Positions 9,111 through 16,790 of a DNA stretch of 24,861 nt are shown piece by piece. Source of the DNA: a virus; the IMG/VR virus record IMGVR_UViG_3300032397_000074, positions 1 to 24,861 of that record; one strand, given 5' to 3'. The notes below the pieces were generated by a model. It saw only the letters and a program-made list of their open reading frames with translations. It searched no databases and was not told where the DNA came from. The translations under genes and the position numbers were made by a program. Each line of letters starts with the position of its first letter. Positions within the stretch are counted from its first letter, which is position 1.

Positions 9111-9267
9111 CGCTGCGCCCCGCAATTTATAACCTAACTGGCTTACGCCCCACCATTGTCGGCCCTATAAAAGCAAGGGACCATACCAGAGCGAGATTCG
9201 CAGTAGGCGCTACACGGCGTCGTATATTCTAGCCCCCTAACCCCAAGATATAGAAGGAAGCGGAAAA
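9111..9267 (+). promoter_or_regulatory. Intergenic gap with possible promoter boxes
   Basis: This 157-base gap holds no convincing gene. Two AT-rich hexamer-type boxes stand out against the GC-rich background: TATAAAAG at 9166-9173, which resembles a T4-type late-promoter box (TATAAATA), and TATATT at 9223-9228. Neither has a good -35 element at standard spacing. The downstream gene has its own AAGGAAGCGG binding site at about 9253. A promoter here is plausible because operon spacing is interrupted, but it is unproven. Confidence 0.25.
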
Positions 9268-10116
9268 ATGGCCAGCGCGAAGCGCAAGTTGAATTTTCAG
9301 GAGGCATCCAAACTCCACGGGAAGACAGTCGGCGGCCGGAAGCTGCGGCTCGTCAAGGAAGACGAGATGGAAGACGAGATGTACTACGTCTCCGTCGACA
9401 CGGGTGGTGACGCCACGATCAAGGTCAACAACGGGCAGGTTTTCGTCGGACCGTTCGACTCGCCCGAAACGGCACAAGCGGCAGTCGGCGATACGGCCGA
9501 AGTTGTCGACGATCAGGCGACCCCAGTTGGGCCGGACACGGGAGACGAAGATGACGAAATGGGCGGCGACGACATGCCACCGGCCGGCGGCGAGCCCGGC
9601 AGGCCCGGTAGGCCTGAGGAGTCCAAGGCGGCCAAGAGCAAGCGCACCCGCCTCGAAGCCATCCGTCGGCGCGTCATCAACGACATCCTGAAGGAAGCGG
9701 GCATCGATGTCGACACCACGATCGGCAGCGCCGAGCAGATCAGCGCGGGCGCCAGCGGCGAGCTGAACCGTGACGCGGTCGCCGGCAAGGTTAATCAGGC
9801 CGTTGCGGACGCCGGCAAGCAGCACGACACCAAGGACTCGGGCAAGGAAGGCCCGAACCTGGACGGCACCGATGACACCCCGATGCCGAAGGTCAGCAAC
9901 ACCGACCACACGCTGGACTCGAACGGCGGCGAAATGCACGAGTCGGGCATCGTCGCCCGCGCCATCAGCCCGGGCAACCTGATCCGCGTCTTCGACCGCA
10001 AAACCAACAAGACGGTCGACACCGGCATCGTCATGCACGTCAAGGCCGGCTGCGTTACGCTGGAGGGAGACGTCAGCTACGAGGATGAGAAGTTCGGCTA
10101 CTTGAAGCTGGCCTGA
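9268..10116 (+). CDS. Hypothetical acidic linker protein, 282 residues
   Basis: The ATG follows an AAGGAAGCGG binding stretch. The N-terminal domain (1-75) is Lys-rich then beta-like, with ATIKVNNGQVFVGPFDSPETA resembling a small strand-rich module. Residues 76-118 are an acidic, Pro/Gly-rich linker (repeated DDE/GDE, PGRPGRP). Residues 120-150 form a basic helix, 150-225 are hydrophilic with repeated Asp/Thr, and 225-282 form a C-terminal beta domain (NLIRVFDRKTNKTVDTG, then VTLEGDVSYEDEKFGYL). No family is recognised. Strong hairpins follow the stop. Confidence 0.7.
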   Translation: MASAKRKLNFQEASKLHGKTVGGRKLRLVKEDEMEDEMYYVSVDTGGDATIKVNNGQVFVGPFDSPETAQAAVGDTAEVVDDQATPVGPDTGDEDDEMGGDDMPPAGGEPGRPGRPEESKAAKSKRTRLEAIRRRVINDILKEAGIDVDTTIGSAEQISAGASGELNRDAVAGKVNQAVADAGKQHDTKDSGKEGPNLDGTDDTPMPKVSNTDHTLDSNGGEMHESGIVARAISPGNLIRVFDRKTNKTVDTGIVMHVKAGCVTLEGDVSYEDEKFGYLKLA

Positions 10117-10133
10117 CAGAACGTCCGAAGGGC

Positions 10134-10200
10134 GCCCGTCCGGGTCACCCCCGGACTCCGGGCGTAGGCAACGGGCCCTTGCGGGGGCCCGAAGCTTGCC
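10134..10200 (+). terminator. Two tandem strong hairpins after the 9268-10116 gene
   Basis: The first hairpin pairs GTCCGGG (10138-10144) with CCCGGAC (10150-10156) over a five-base loop, and GCCC/GGGC outside it extends the stem. The second pairs CGGGCCC (10172-10178) with GGGCCCG (10185-10191), extended by GGCAA (10167-10171) with TTGCC (10196-10200) across a small bulge. No T-run follows either, so this is not a textbook intrinsic terminator. They may attenuate transcription or protect mRNA ends. Confidence 0.4.
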
Positions 10201-10259
10201 GGTCGCGCCGTGGTCCGGAACATTTCTCCTGACACGCAGCGAGGACTCCCCAGAAAGCC

Positions 10260-10907
10260 ATGGCCAAGAGCACGAGAAATCTTAAGCACGGATTCCACGG
10301 CACCATCGCCCAGAAACTCGGAGACGAGGAGAAGGTCAAGTCCATCTGGGACGTCGCCGCAAATGCGCTGTTGGCGGCCGTGCCCGAGGCTACCGATAGC
10401 GTCGTTCGAGACCACTTGGACTCCGTGTACGGCCGACACTTCGCTGATGCCGTAGCTTCGTACGGCGCCGAGAAGGATCCCGAAACGGCAGTCCACCAGG
10501 CTATGGACGAGGATCCGGGCATTGTCCGGCGACTCAGGCGCTTCATCAAGACCTACCGGCCCGAGGACTTCGGCCCTCTGGAAAACGATGGAGAGGAAGA
10601 TTCTTCGGGGTGGTACGTGGTCTCTCCGGGGGGCGCCCGGCTCGACGGGCCGTACGAGTTCCAGACGGATGCCCGGGTCTCCCTGGAGGAGAAGGAGTTC
10701 CCGGCCGGCTCCCGGGTGGACTACCAGCAGGTCGGGGTCCGGTACAACGTGGTCGATAAGAAGACCGGCGGACTGGTCCAAGACTTCCCGTCCGAGGCTG
10801 ACGCCGAGGCCTACCGCCAGACGCTACCGAGCCCGGCCGATTTCGTGGTTACGCCGGGCCGGGGGGTAGCGTCGGTCAGCGCTGAGATAGAGTCGCGGCG
10901 CCCGTAG
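10260..10907 (+). CDS. Hypothetical protein with a WYV...FQTDA module
   Basis: The 215-residue product has an N-terminal helical domain (about 25-75) containing VVRDHLDSVYGRHFADAV, then an acidic helix (75-105). The C-terminal half holds two related short modules: residues 118-145 (WYVVSPGGARL, then PYEFQTDAR) and 160-190 (VRYNVVDKKTGGLVQDF, then EADAEAYRQ). Both have a strand pair crossing a Gly turn, followed by an acidic TDA/EADA helix start. The first matches a module in the 1120-residue protein. The start at ATG 10260 has only a distant GAGGA upstream. Nearby head genes suggest a virion-related role, but no function is known. Confidence 0.7.
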   Translation: MAKSTRNLKHGFHGTIAQKLGDEEKVKSIWDVAANALLAAVPEATDSVVRDHLDSVYGRHFADAVASYGAEKDPETAVHQAMDEDPGIVRRLRRFIKTYRPEDFGPLENDGEEDSSGWYVVSPGGARLDGPYEFQTDARVSLEEKEFPAGSRVDYQQVGVRYNVVDKKTGGLVQDFPSEADAEAYRQTLPSPADFVVTPGRGVASVSAEIESRRP

Positions 10908-10909
10908 CA

Positions 10910-11332
10910 GTGGAAGCCGTGCCACATAGCATCGGCTATGATTTCGCCGGCCACGACGGCGTCCACTATCGGGCTGTCTTCTGGGGCATGAACCGTAATC
11001 TACACATCCTCTCTCCCGAAAAATTCTACAAAGGAGACCCTGTCCGGGTCGATTCTGTGGATGAGAGCGGCATACTGGTCTCTCCATGGCCTGATTCGAC
11101 AGCGATGCCGGATCGGGCCCTTCTTTTCGTCTCTAACCCCATTCCCCTCGACCCCAAGTCCGAGTACGCCTTTTACGCCAATGGGTGCGAGATTCTGGTG
11201 AGCCGCGAGGCCGTCCACCACGGGAACAAGTCCTACCTCATGCTAGTGTCGGTGCCAACCGTCGGCCGGTCCAACATTCACGGAGTGAACGAGCGCAAGG
11301 AGCGCTTCGTTTTCAGTTTCCGCGGGATATGA
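10910..11332 (+). CDS. Hypothetical protein, GTG start
   Basis: The gene starts at GTG two bases after the previous stop; no strong binding site is visible and coupling is likely. The 140-residue product is beta-rich (HYRAVFWGMNRNLHIL, PVRVDSVDESGILVS, RALLFVSNPIPL, EILVSREAV), consistent with a small barrel or sandwich. Its TGA overlaps the next ATG as ATGA at 11329. No family is recognised. It lies two genes upstream of the portal. Confidence 0.6.
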   Translation: MEAVPHSIGYDFAGHDGVHYRAVFWGMNRNLHILSPEKFYKGDPVRVDSVDESGILVSPWPDSTAMPDRALLFVSNPIPLDPKSEYAFYANGCEILVSREAVHHGNKSYLMLVSVPTVGRSNIHGVNERKERFVFSFRGI

Positions 11333-11478
11333 GAAATACGACCAAATTTTGTGGAGGCTGTCGGAGAGAAGTGCCGATCATTGGTTTCTCCAAACACAAT
11401 TCCCGTAAAGACGGTTTCCGGACTCGCTGCAAGGCGAGGGAAAACGCATCGAAGAGTAACTCCTTCAGAGGCGCGTAG
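11329..11478 (+). CDS. Mini zinc-binding-like protein with a degenerate second cysteine pair
   Basis: This 49-residue protein starts at an ATG overlapping the upstream stop. It follows the phage pattern in which a CxxC is followed by F, then DG, then CxxC: C8GGC11, F20, D28G29, C34. The expected last cysteine is Arg here (CKAR instead of CKAC). In the family this pattern forms a small zinc-binding fold related to the metal knuckle of HNH/Endo VII-type proteins. With one ligand missing, zinc binding may be weak or lost, or use H23 instead. The C terminus is short and basic. It ends three bases before the portal start. Confidence 0.6.
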   Translation: MRNTTKFCGGCRREVPIIGFSKHNSRKDGFRTRCKARENASKSNSFRGA

Positions 11479-11481
11479 AAC

Positions 11482-13065
11482 GTGGCTAGATTCAGTTTTA
11501 GGAATATTCTGGGCATTCGCCAGGATAGTCCCAATCAGGGCGTCAGCAAGCGCGACATCGTCAAGCTCCTCGACACGATGGGCTATGATGCCGCGGAGGA
11601 CCGTGAGGGCCACGTTATTCCGCTTCCTCGGGATGTCAACATTACCGACATCCCGAGCTTCGCCAGCCACTGGTCAAAGCTGTTCGACAACGTGGGGGCG
11701 CACTCCGAGAACCGGACCACCCGTATCGCCTCGTACGAGCGGATGGACGGCAGCGGGGCCGAGAGCGCCCTTATCCTTGACACCTACGCCGACGAGGTCC
11801 TGAACATCACCGACACGGCGGACCACTCCGTCATGGTGGAAATCTCGGACCCGGAAATCGAGAAGAAGATCAAGGAGACGCTCTCCCTGAACGGGCTCGC
11901 CGACTCCGCCCGGGAGGACATTCGCTCCCTCGGTAAGTACGGCGACTTCGCTTATACCATCACCGGCCGACAGGGGGAGGACTTCCTGCGGCTCGACGAG
12001 GCGACCGTCGAGAGGGGGACGAGGATCGAACGGCCGCTCCGGCCGCAGGACATCGTCGTTACCTACGTCAAGAGTCCGGACTACGAGCTGCAGTACTACA
12101 AGCAGCAGATCTACAAGCTCTCCCCGTCCAAGACGGCGACCAACTACCAGGAGGGAAGGGAGTATAATCCGTGGGAATTTTCCTTTACGTCAATCCGGAG
12201 CCGCGATACTTTCCCTTACGGCATGTCGGTCCTGGAGAAGGTCCGTGTCCCGTGGGAACAATTGACGGTCCTGGAACAACTGCTGGCTATCACTCGGGCG
12301 AACAAGCTGGACCGCATCGCCGTGATGGTGCCGTCCGGGACGGGGGACGTCACCTCCGTCCTGAAGAAGCTGTCGATGCTCAAAAACTTCGTCAAGAGCG
12401 TCATCCTGAACACCTCCAACAACCAGCGGCTGTCGCGGAATCAGGATATGGGCCTGACCGACTACCTCTGGCTCCCTGACAGCTTCAAGGTCGAGCGACT
12501 TTCGACATCCATCGGCACCGCCGACATCGAGGACGTTAACTACTTCCGGGACAAGTACTACAACGCGTCCCGGCTCCCGAAAGGCTTCTTCATCGCCGAG
12601 AACGCGGACACGCAGACACGGCCGTACTCCCTTCGGCAGCAGGACCTGAAGTTCTCTCGGACGCTTATCCCGGTCGGTGAGGCGTACTGCCGTGGTGAGG
12701 AAAAGCGTCTGACGCTGCTGGCCTTCTACCTCGGAGCCGATATCTCCAAGGTCAAGATCAAGGTATCACTCAAGAAGAGCCCGTACATCTCATCCGAGCT
12801 TCTTCAAACTTACAAGGACGTTATCGAGCTCGTCAATAACTACACCAACGTGCGACAGGCCATCGATTCTACGTACAAGATCACGAATCCGGAGTTAGCA
12901 AACTTGTTGGAGATTACCGGCACCCCGCTCGAACTGTTCTTCGGAAAGGACAAGGTACCTCAGATGGAGGGCATCGACCTTTCACGGAGGTTTGGATCTA
13001 CGGATACGTGGCGGACACATCAACCGATCTACACCGGACTCTTGGAGAAATGTCGGATAGCGTGA
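11482..13065 (+). CDS. Portal (head vertex) protein, T4 gp20-like
   Basis: The 527-residue product fits the portal family of T4-type phages, which forms the dodecameric channel for DNA packaging and tail attachment. Supporting features are the length, the central stretch around 250-310 (GMSVLEKVRVPWEQL, then a helical segment RANKLDRIAVMV), the later NYFRDKYYNASRLPKGFF segment, and the gene order portal, protease-scaffold, capsid. The start is GTG at 11482, with AGAGG about ten bases upstream. No membrane segment is expected or seen. The next gene's likely start overlaps the last 16 bases. The assignment rests on sequence pattern plus synteny. Confidence 0.88.
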   Translation: MARFSFRNILGIRQDSPNQGVSKRDIVKLLDTMGYDAAEDREGHVIPLPRDVNITDIPSFASHWSKLFDNVGAHSENRTTRIASYERMDGSGAESALILDTYADEVLNITDTADHSVMVEISDPEIEKKIKETLSLNGLADSAREDIRSLGKYGDFAYTITGRQGEDFLRLDEATVERGTRIERPLRPQDIVVTYVKSPDYELQYYKQQIYKLSPSKTATNYQEGREYNPWEFSFTSIRSRDTFPYGMSVLEKVRVPWEQLTVLEQLLAITRANKLDRIAVMVPSGTGDVTSVLKKLSMLKNFVKSVILNTSNNQRLSRNQDMGLTDYLWLPDSFKVERLSTSIGTADIEDVNYFRDKYYNASRLPKGFFIAENADTQTRPYSLRQQDLKFSRTLIPVGEAYCRGEEKRLTLLAFYLGADISKVKIKVSLKKSPYISSELLQTYKDVIELVNNYTNVRQAIDSTYKITNPELANLLEITGTPLELFFGKDKVPQMEGIDLSRRFGSTDTWRTHQPIYTGLLEKCRIA

Positions 13066-13421
13066 AGCGCGGCATTCCAAAAATCAGCTTTCGGATTCAA
13101 GTCGATGCTGATGTCAGCTCGCCACTGAAGCAAAATTACGCGGATAGGTTTAGTGAGTTCATGCAGGAAGTCATGAAGACGAGACTCTCCGCCGTGGACT
13201 ACGAGGATCTACCCAGACTTAGGGAATTCACCAGAGCGAACCGAAAATTATCGGATGTACTGGGGGCGGTCGGGACGGCACTACCACCCGGCAGGATGGC
13301 CAAGTTATCGGGAGTGGCCCCGGTATTCGATCAAGCTCCCAACGACCTCCGGGCCTTTATCCTACTGGCGTTGGGAGTCCGAACCTTTCATTTGGACCAA
13401 TCGAGGGAAGAGACAGAGTGA
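13050..13421 (+). CDS. Small protein between portal and prohead protease
   Basis: The frame is open from a GTG at 13008, but ATG 13050 with TTGGAG just upstream is the better start (123 residues, MSDSVKRGIPK). It overlaps the portal end by 16 bases. The protein looks mostly helical and charged, with a hydrophobic C-terminal helix (DLRAFILLALGVRTF). In T4 the genes between portal and protease (67 and 68) encode small prohead core proteins; this one occupies the same place, but sequence similarity is not evident. Confidence 0.6.
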   Translation: MSDSVKRGIPKISFRIQVDADVSSPLKQNYADRFSEFMQEVMKTRLSAVDYEDLPRLREFTRANRKLSDVLGAVGTALPPGRMAKLSGVAPVFDQAPNDLRAFILLALGVRTFHLDQSREETE

Positions 13422-13452
13422 AGACCAAGCACAATAGATTCGAGGTGAGCTG

Positions 13453-14892
13453 ATGGCGAAGATCCTCTTGGTCGAATATCTGCTGGTGCGACCCCAGAGC
13501 ACGGAGCTCAAGGAGTCCACGGGCCGCAGGGGGTACATCGTCGAGACTTCCGGAGACGAGATCCGAGTCAAGATCCCCGCTACTATTCTGGATGAGCTCA
13601 ACGACAACGGCCGAAAGTATAGCGCGGTCGTGATGCAAGCTGCCATCGACAGGGCAAAGCCAGCCCTCGAAGCCAAGGAACTCCTCTCGACGGTAGACGA
13701 GCACCCGGAGTCGCCGCGGGTCACCCCGGGCCTCGCCTCGCATGTGGTGACGAAAGCATGGATCGAGGGCAACACGTTGTGGAATGAGTGGCTGATCCTC
13801 GAAACCAACAACGGCAATAATCTACGCGCCCTGACCAAAGCCGGCGCTGCATTCGGTGTGTCTATCCGGGGCCTTGGGTCCCAAGATCCGTTTGGTAACA
13901 TCATGGAAGATTATGAGTACCTCGGAACCGACTGTGTCGGGCAACCATCAGCGCGAATCCGGCCCCGCGCAGAAGTTGTGGAAGCGGCCGGAACCTTGAG
14001 CAAAGGTGGGACCAACAGAGACAGGGGCGTCAACATGAGCGGTACCAAGGACATCAAGCAGTACGTGACGGAACAAGCCACGCTGATGAAGGCGGACCCG
14101 GACAAGATCTCGGCGTTCCGCCGGGCAGCCGCGGTCGAGGATCAGCTGGCCGAGTACAAAGGCGACCCGCGCATCCTCGTCGAGGCGTTCAACGTGTGGG
14201 AGATCGCCAAGAAGGACATTCTCGGTGAGACCGCTGCGCCAGCTTCGGCCGATGCCCGCAACAAGACCTACACTCCGGAGCAGGTCGAGGACCTGATCCA
14301 ACGCCAATCGCGCACCGCTCGCCTGTTCCGCAAGGTCATGGCCGAGAGCGAGGCCGAAAACGAGCGCACCCGGAAGCAGCTGGAAGCAACCACTGCGTCC
14401 CTCTCGGTCGTCCAGGGCAAGCTCGACGTGGCAGTCAAGCGCTATAACACGGCGGCGAATGTGGCTGCCCGTGACCGGGCTGTCACCCGTTCGGCGAAGG
14501 GGCGCATGGAGAATCTTGCCAATAAGTACGAGGCCATCGTGGCGATCGCCGCCGAGGACCGCGTCAAGTACGGTATCGCGATCAAGGAAGCTGCCAAGGC
14601 CCTCGTGGAGCGGAACGACCTACGCGAGTCGTACGGGCTGCTCGTCACCATGGCGGGCAGGGCGATCAAGGAGGGGCGTGTTACCGTCGAGTCCCTTGGC
14701 ATTACCCTGCCGCCGAAATCCGAGCCGGCCGCCCCCGCGGGCACCGTCACCGAGAGCCTCACCGATCCGAAGTCCGGGATCGTGCGTATCGTCAAGCCGA
14801 GCGACGAGGTGAGCAAGAAGCCCATCTCCCGCAAGAACGGCATGACGGACGCGTACATGTCCGGCGAAGTCAGGGTGCCCGGCTTCATCTAA
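13453..14892 (+). CDS. Prohead protease fused to scaffold (T4 gp21/gp22-like)
   Basis: The 479-residue product has an N-terminal protease domain (about 1-175) and a C-terminal helical, charged scaffold-like region (195-479). The presumed triad of the herpes/T4-type assembly proteases is visible: His84 in VDEHPES, Ser137 in FGVSIRGLGS, and Asp160 in TDCVGQPSA, with the usual PS after the acid. The scaffold part has long helices at 275-345 (QSRTARLFRKVMAESEAE, KQLEATTASLSVVQGKL), as expected for a prohead core. The ATG follows AGGTGAGC. Proteases of this family cut scaffold and capsid N termini after assembly. An internal start for scaffold alone is listed separately. Confidence 0.85.
   Translation: MAKILLVEYLLVRPQSTELKESTGRRGYIVETSGDEIRVKIPATILDELNDNGRKYSAVVMQAAIDRAKPALEAKELLSTVDEHPESPRVTPGLASHVVTKAWIEGNTLWNEWLILETNNGNNLRALTKAGAAFGVSIRGLGSQDPFGNIMEDYEYLGTDCVGQPSARIRPRAEVVEAAGTLSKGGTNRDRGVNMSGTKDIKQYVTEQATLMKADPDKISAFRRAAAVEDQLAEYKGDPRILVEAFNVWEIAKKDILGETAAPASADARNKTYTPEQVEDLIQRQSRTARLFRKVMAESEAENERTRKQLEATTASLSVVQGKLDVAVKRYNTAANVAARDRAVTRSAKGRMENLANKYEAIVAIAAEDRVKYGIAIKEAAKALVERNDLRESYGLLVTMAGRAIKEGRVTVESLGITLPPKSEPAAPAGTVTESLTDPKSGIVRIVKPSDEVSKKPISRKNGMTDAYMSGEVRVPGFI
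14035..14892 (+). CDS. Possible nested in-frame scaffold product of the protease gene
   Basis: Within the protease-scaffold gene, Met195 (ATG 14035) sits at the boundary between the protease domain and the helical region. An AGGGGCG stretch eight to twelve bases upstream could serve as a weak ribosome binding site. Initiation here would give a 285-residue scaffold without protease, as in lambda C/Nu3 and similar nested pairs. MSGTKDIKQYVTEQ reads like a natural N terminus and follows a Gly/Ser/Arg-rich linker. This is an inference from domain layout. Confidence 0.4.
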   Translation: MSGTKDIKQYVTEQATLMKADPDKISAFRRAAAVEDQLAEYKGDPRILVEAFNVWEIAKKDILGETAAPASADARNKTYTPEQVEDLIQRQSRTARLFRKVMAESEAENERTRKQLEATTASLSVVQGKLDVAVKRYNTAANVAARDRAVTRSAKGRMENLANKYEAIVAIAAEDRVKYGIAIKEAAKALVERNDLRESYGLLVTMAGRAIKEGRVTVESLGITLPPKSEPAAPAGTVTESLTDPKSGIVRIVKPSDEVSKKPISRKNGMTDAYMSGEVRVPGFI

Positions 14893-14972
14893 GCCCGGCC
14901 CCATAATCAACACACAATCTTGCAACGTCACCCACATTCTCGATCCCGAAACCACAGGACACACATCAAATC

Positions 14973-16385
14973 ATGGATACCCCGACGTTGCTGAGGGAAG
15001 CAGGCAAGAAACGCGAAGCGGCAGTTCAGACGATCCTCACCGAGAACCGCTCGTGGAAGACGAAGTACAAGGACCTCGTCGGCTACCTCGACGGGAACGA
15101 CCCGCGCAAACGCGCCATCGCCGAAAATACGCTGATGGTCATGCAGAATCAGGCGCGGATGATGGAGGCCGTCCGCTCCGACCCGAAGCTGGAGGCCACG
15201 TTCTCACAGGCCCTCGGCCAACTGGTCCCGAAGGTCGTCGACCTCGTCCGGATCTTCTACCCGAACCTGATCGCCCACGATCTCGTCGACGTGCAGCCGA
15301 TGGACCGCCAGAACGGCGAGATCTTCCTCGTTCAGCCAGTCTACACCAATTCGGCGGCGGGCGTCACGGCCGGGCAGCAGATCTTCCAGCATGTCACCGA
15401 CGGTACGTACGCGTCGGAGAAGACGGTCACCTCACTGGGCACGGGCGACAACTCCGAGCAGCACTTCGGCGCCAGCGTCACGCCAGTTCCGATCCGTCCG
15501 AACACGGTCGTCATCCGCGCCGGTACCATTTCCGGTACGGACAACGGCCTCGGCGCGATCGCCGGCACCGGTATCGTCGGTACGGTGGATTACGCCACGG
15601 GCGCCATCGCCACGACGTTCACCGTGCCGCCGGCCAACCTCGTGGCCGTCACGGCCTCGTTCCGGTACGACTCGGAGCAAACGCCGAGCCTGATCCGGTC
15701 GGTGGACATCCGCCTGTCGCTCGTTCCGATTACGGCGGAGCCGCACCCGCTGCGCATCAACTGGTCGACCCAAGCGGAACTCGCGGCGTCGGCTCACCTG
15801 AACCTGAACATCCCGGAAACGCTGGCCAATCTGGCGGCGAGCTTCATCAAGCAGGAACGGGATATCGATCTGGTGAACCTGATCCTCGCCTCGGCGGCAC
15901 ATGACAGCAACCTGGATTTCAGCGCCACTCCGCCCGCGAACTACTCGCGTCTGGCGCGGTACGCGGAAATCGAGCTCAAGCTGAACTACGCCGAGTCGCA
16001 GATCCAGCGAGCCCTCGGCCGCGGCGGGATTTCGTGGGTTCTGGCCGGCACCAACGCGTCCGACATCTGGCGCAACTGTAACGGCTTCGAGCCCTCCGAC
16101 GTCATCGCCCCGATCGGCCCGCACAAGATCGGTACGCTGCGCGACGGCACGGTCGCCGTTATCAAGGTGCCCTCGATGGCGCAGGACACCTACGTGGTCG
16201 GCTTCAAGGGCTACACGGTCGGCGACGCTTCGGCGATCCTGGCCGAATGGGTCCCGCTCTACGCGACCCCGGTGTGGATGGCGCCTGACCTGAGCAACCA
16301 GCAGGGCATGGCGTCGTTCTACCAGACGCTGGTGAATCAGGCCGGCTACTGGAAGTCGGGCACAGTGTCCGGGTACACCGCGTAA
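14973..16385 (+). CDS. Major capsid protein, T4 gp23-like
   Basis: The 470-residue product matches the T4-type capsid pattern. A helical, charged N-terminal region (1-80) is probably removed by the prohead protease. A conserved block at about 85-125 follows (LVPKVVDLVRIFYPNLIAHDL, then VQPMDRQNGEIFLVQPVY), and the C-terminal block has GFKGYTVGDASAIL and WVPLYATPVWMAPDL. Residues about 165-235 form a beta-rich insertion (VDYATGAIATTFTVP, TASFRYDSEQ) of a type I recall from other T4-like capsids. The ATG lacks a strong binding site; only AGGAC is seen farther upstream. It is the last + strand gene before the hairpin at 16427. Confidence 0.9.
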   Translation: MDTPTLLREAGKKREAAVQTILTENRSWKTKYKDLVGYLDGNDPRKRAIAENTLMVMQNQARMMEAVRSDPKLEATFSQALGQLVPKVVDLVRIFYPNLIAHDLVDVQPMDRQNGEIFLVQPVYTNSAAGVTAGQQIFQHVTDGTYASEKTVTSLGTGDNSEQHFGASVTPVPIRPNTVVIRAGTISGTDNGLGAIAGTGIVGTVDYATGAIATTFTVPPANLVAVTASFRYDSEQTPSLIRSVDIRLSLVPITAEPHPLRINWSTQAELAASAHLNLNIPETLANLAASFIKQERDIDLVNLILASAAHDSNLDFSATPPANYSRLARYAEIELKLNYAESQIQRALGRGGISWVLAGTNASDIWRNCNGFEPSDVIAPIGPHKIGTLRDGTVAVIKVPSMAQDTYVVGFKGYTVGDASAILAEWVPLYATPVWMAPDLSNQQGMASFYQTLVNQAGYWKSGTVSGYTA

Positions 16386-16426
16386 GCGGCGCAAGTCAAG
16401 CCCGCGTACTCCTCCTGTCGCGGCAA

Positions 16427-16462
16427 CTGGTCCCCGGCCCCGCAAGGGTTTCCGGGGACCAG
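16427..16462 (+). terminator. Strong intrinsic-type terminator after the capsid gene
   Basis: CTGGTCCCCGG (16427-16437) pairs perfectly with CCGGGGACCAG (16452-16462), an 11-base stem. Inside, CCC-GCAA-GGG (16439-16448) adds a three-base stem capped by a GNRA-type tetraloop. CCTTATTT follows on the + strand, an imperfect U tract, so termination of head-gene transcription is likely. It lies between convergent gene blocks and would also fold in - strand transcripts, without a T-run there. Confidence 0.75.
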
Positions 16463-16464
16463 CC

Positions 16465-16677
16465 TTATTTGGAGCCCGCTCGGGCTCGCTGTCGCGCCTT
16501 GCGCTCGGCCTTCTTGGCTTTCTTTCCCTTCTTGTGCCCTTTCGGATGCGGATTACCGGAGGGTTTCCGGCTTCCGAGTGGGTCGTCTTTCAAAAGGGAG
16601 GGTAGATTTTCCAGAGTCGTAGCTGAAGCCATCGCAGCTAACGCGACCAGCACGGCGGGTGAGTAGCGGCGGATCAT
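16465..16677 (-). CDS. Small basic protein with N-terminal hydrophobic segment
   Basis: The ATG at 16677 is chosen because it overlaps the upstream TGA (ATGA) and has GAGGT four bases before it; an in-frame ATG at 16692 is less likely. The 70-residue product has a signal-like start (MIRRYSPAVLVALAAMASA) with a possible signal peptidase site after Ala, or a membrane anchor. A very basic Lys/Arg/Ala-rich tail (48-70) follows. It may be exported or membrane-anchored, with the tail contacting nucleic acid or anionic surfaces. Function unknown. Confidence 0.6.
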   Translation of the reverse strand: MIRRYSPAVLVALAAMASATTLENLPSLLKDDPLGSRKPSGNPHPKGHKKGKKAKKAERKARQRARAGSK

Positions 16678-16790
16678 CGGGACCTCAGCCATGGTCGCAC
16701 CGGATCCACCCAGTTAGGAAATCCGAACAGGTAGTAGCCGTAAGTGTAAAAGACTGCCAAGGCGGCTAACACTATTGCTACTCGCCTCAT
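16674..16790 (-). CDS. 38-residue membrane mini-protein
   Basis: This short gene encodes MRRVAIVLAALAVFYTYGYY followed by a C-terminal part with FPNWVDP and WLRSR. The ATG at 16790 follows GGAG by seven bases and overlaps the preceding gene's stop as ATGA; its own TGA overlaps the following ATG in the same way. These two overlaps plus the binding site make it credible despite its size. The N-terminal 22 residues are a single likely membrane helix with a basic start; the rest is aromatic and basic. Function unknown. Confidence 0.6.
   Translation of the reverse strand: MRRVAIVLAALAVFYTYGYYLFGFPNWVDPVRPWLRSR

Noticed and set aside
9156-9173. A standard sigma-70 promoter with TTGTCG and TATAAA.
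   Set aside because: The two boxes are only four bases apart, far from the usual 16-18, so only a low-confidence AT-rich box is reported.
15432-16445. A 337-residue open frame on the - strand across the capsid gene.
   Set aside because: The + strand frame matches T4-type capsid motifs. The antisense frame is Arg-rich, has no known motif and runs into the terminator.
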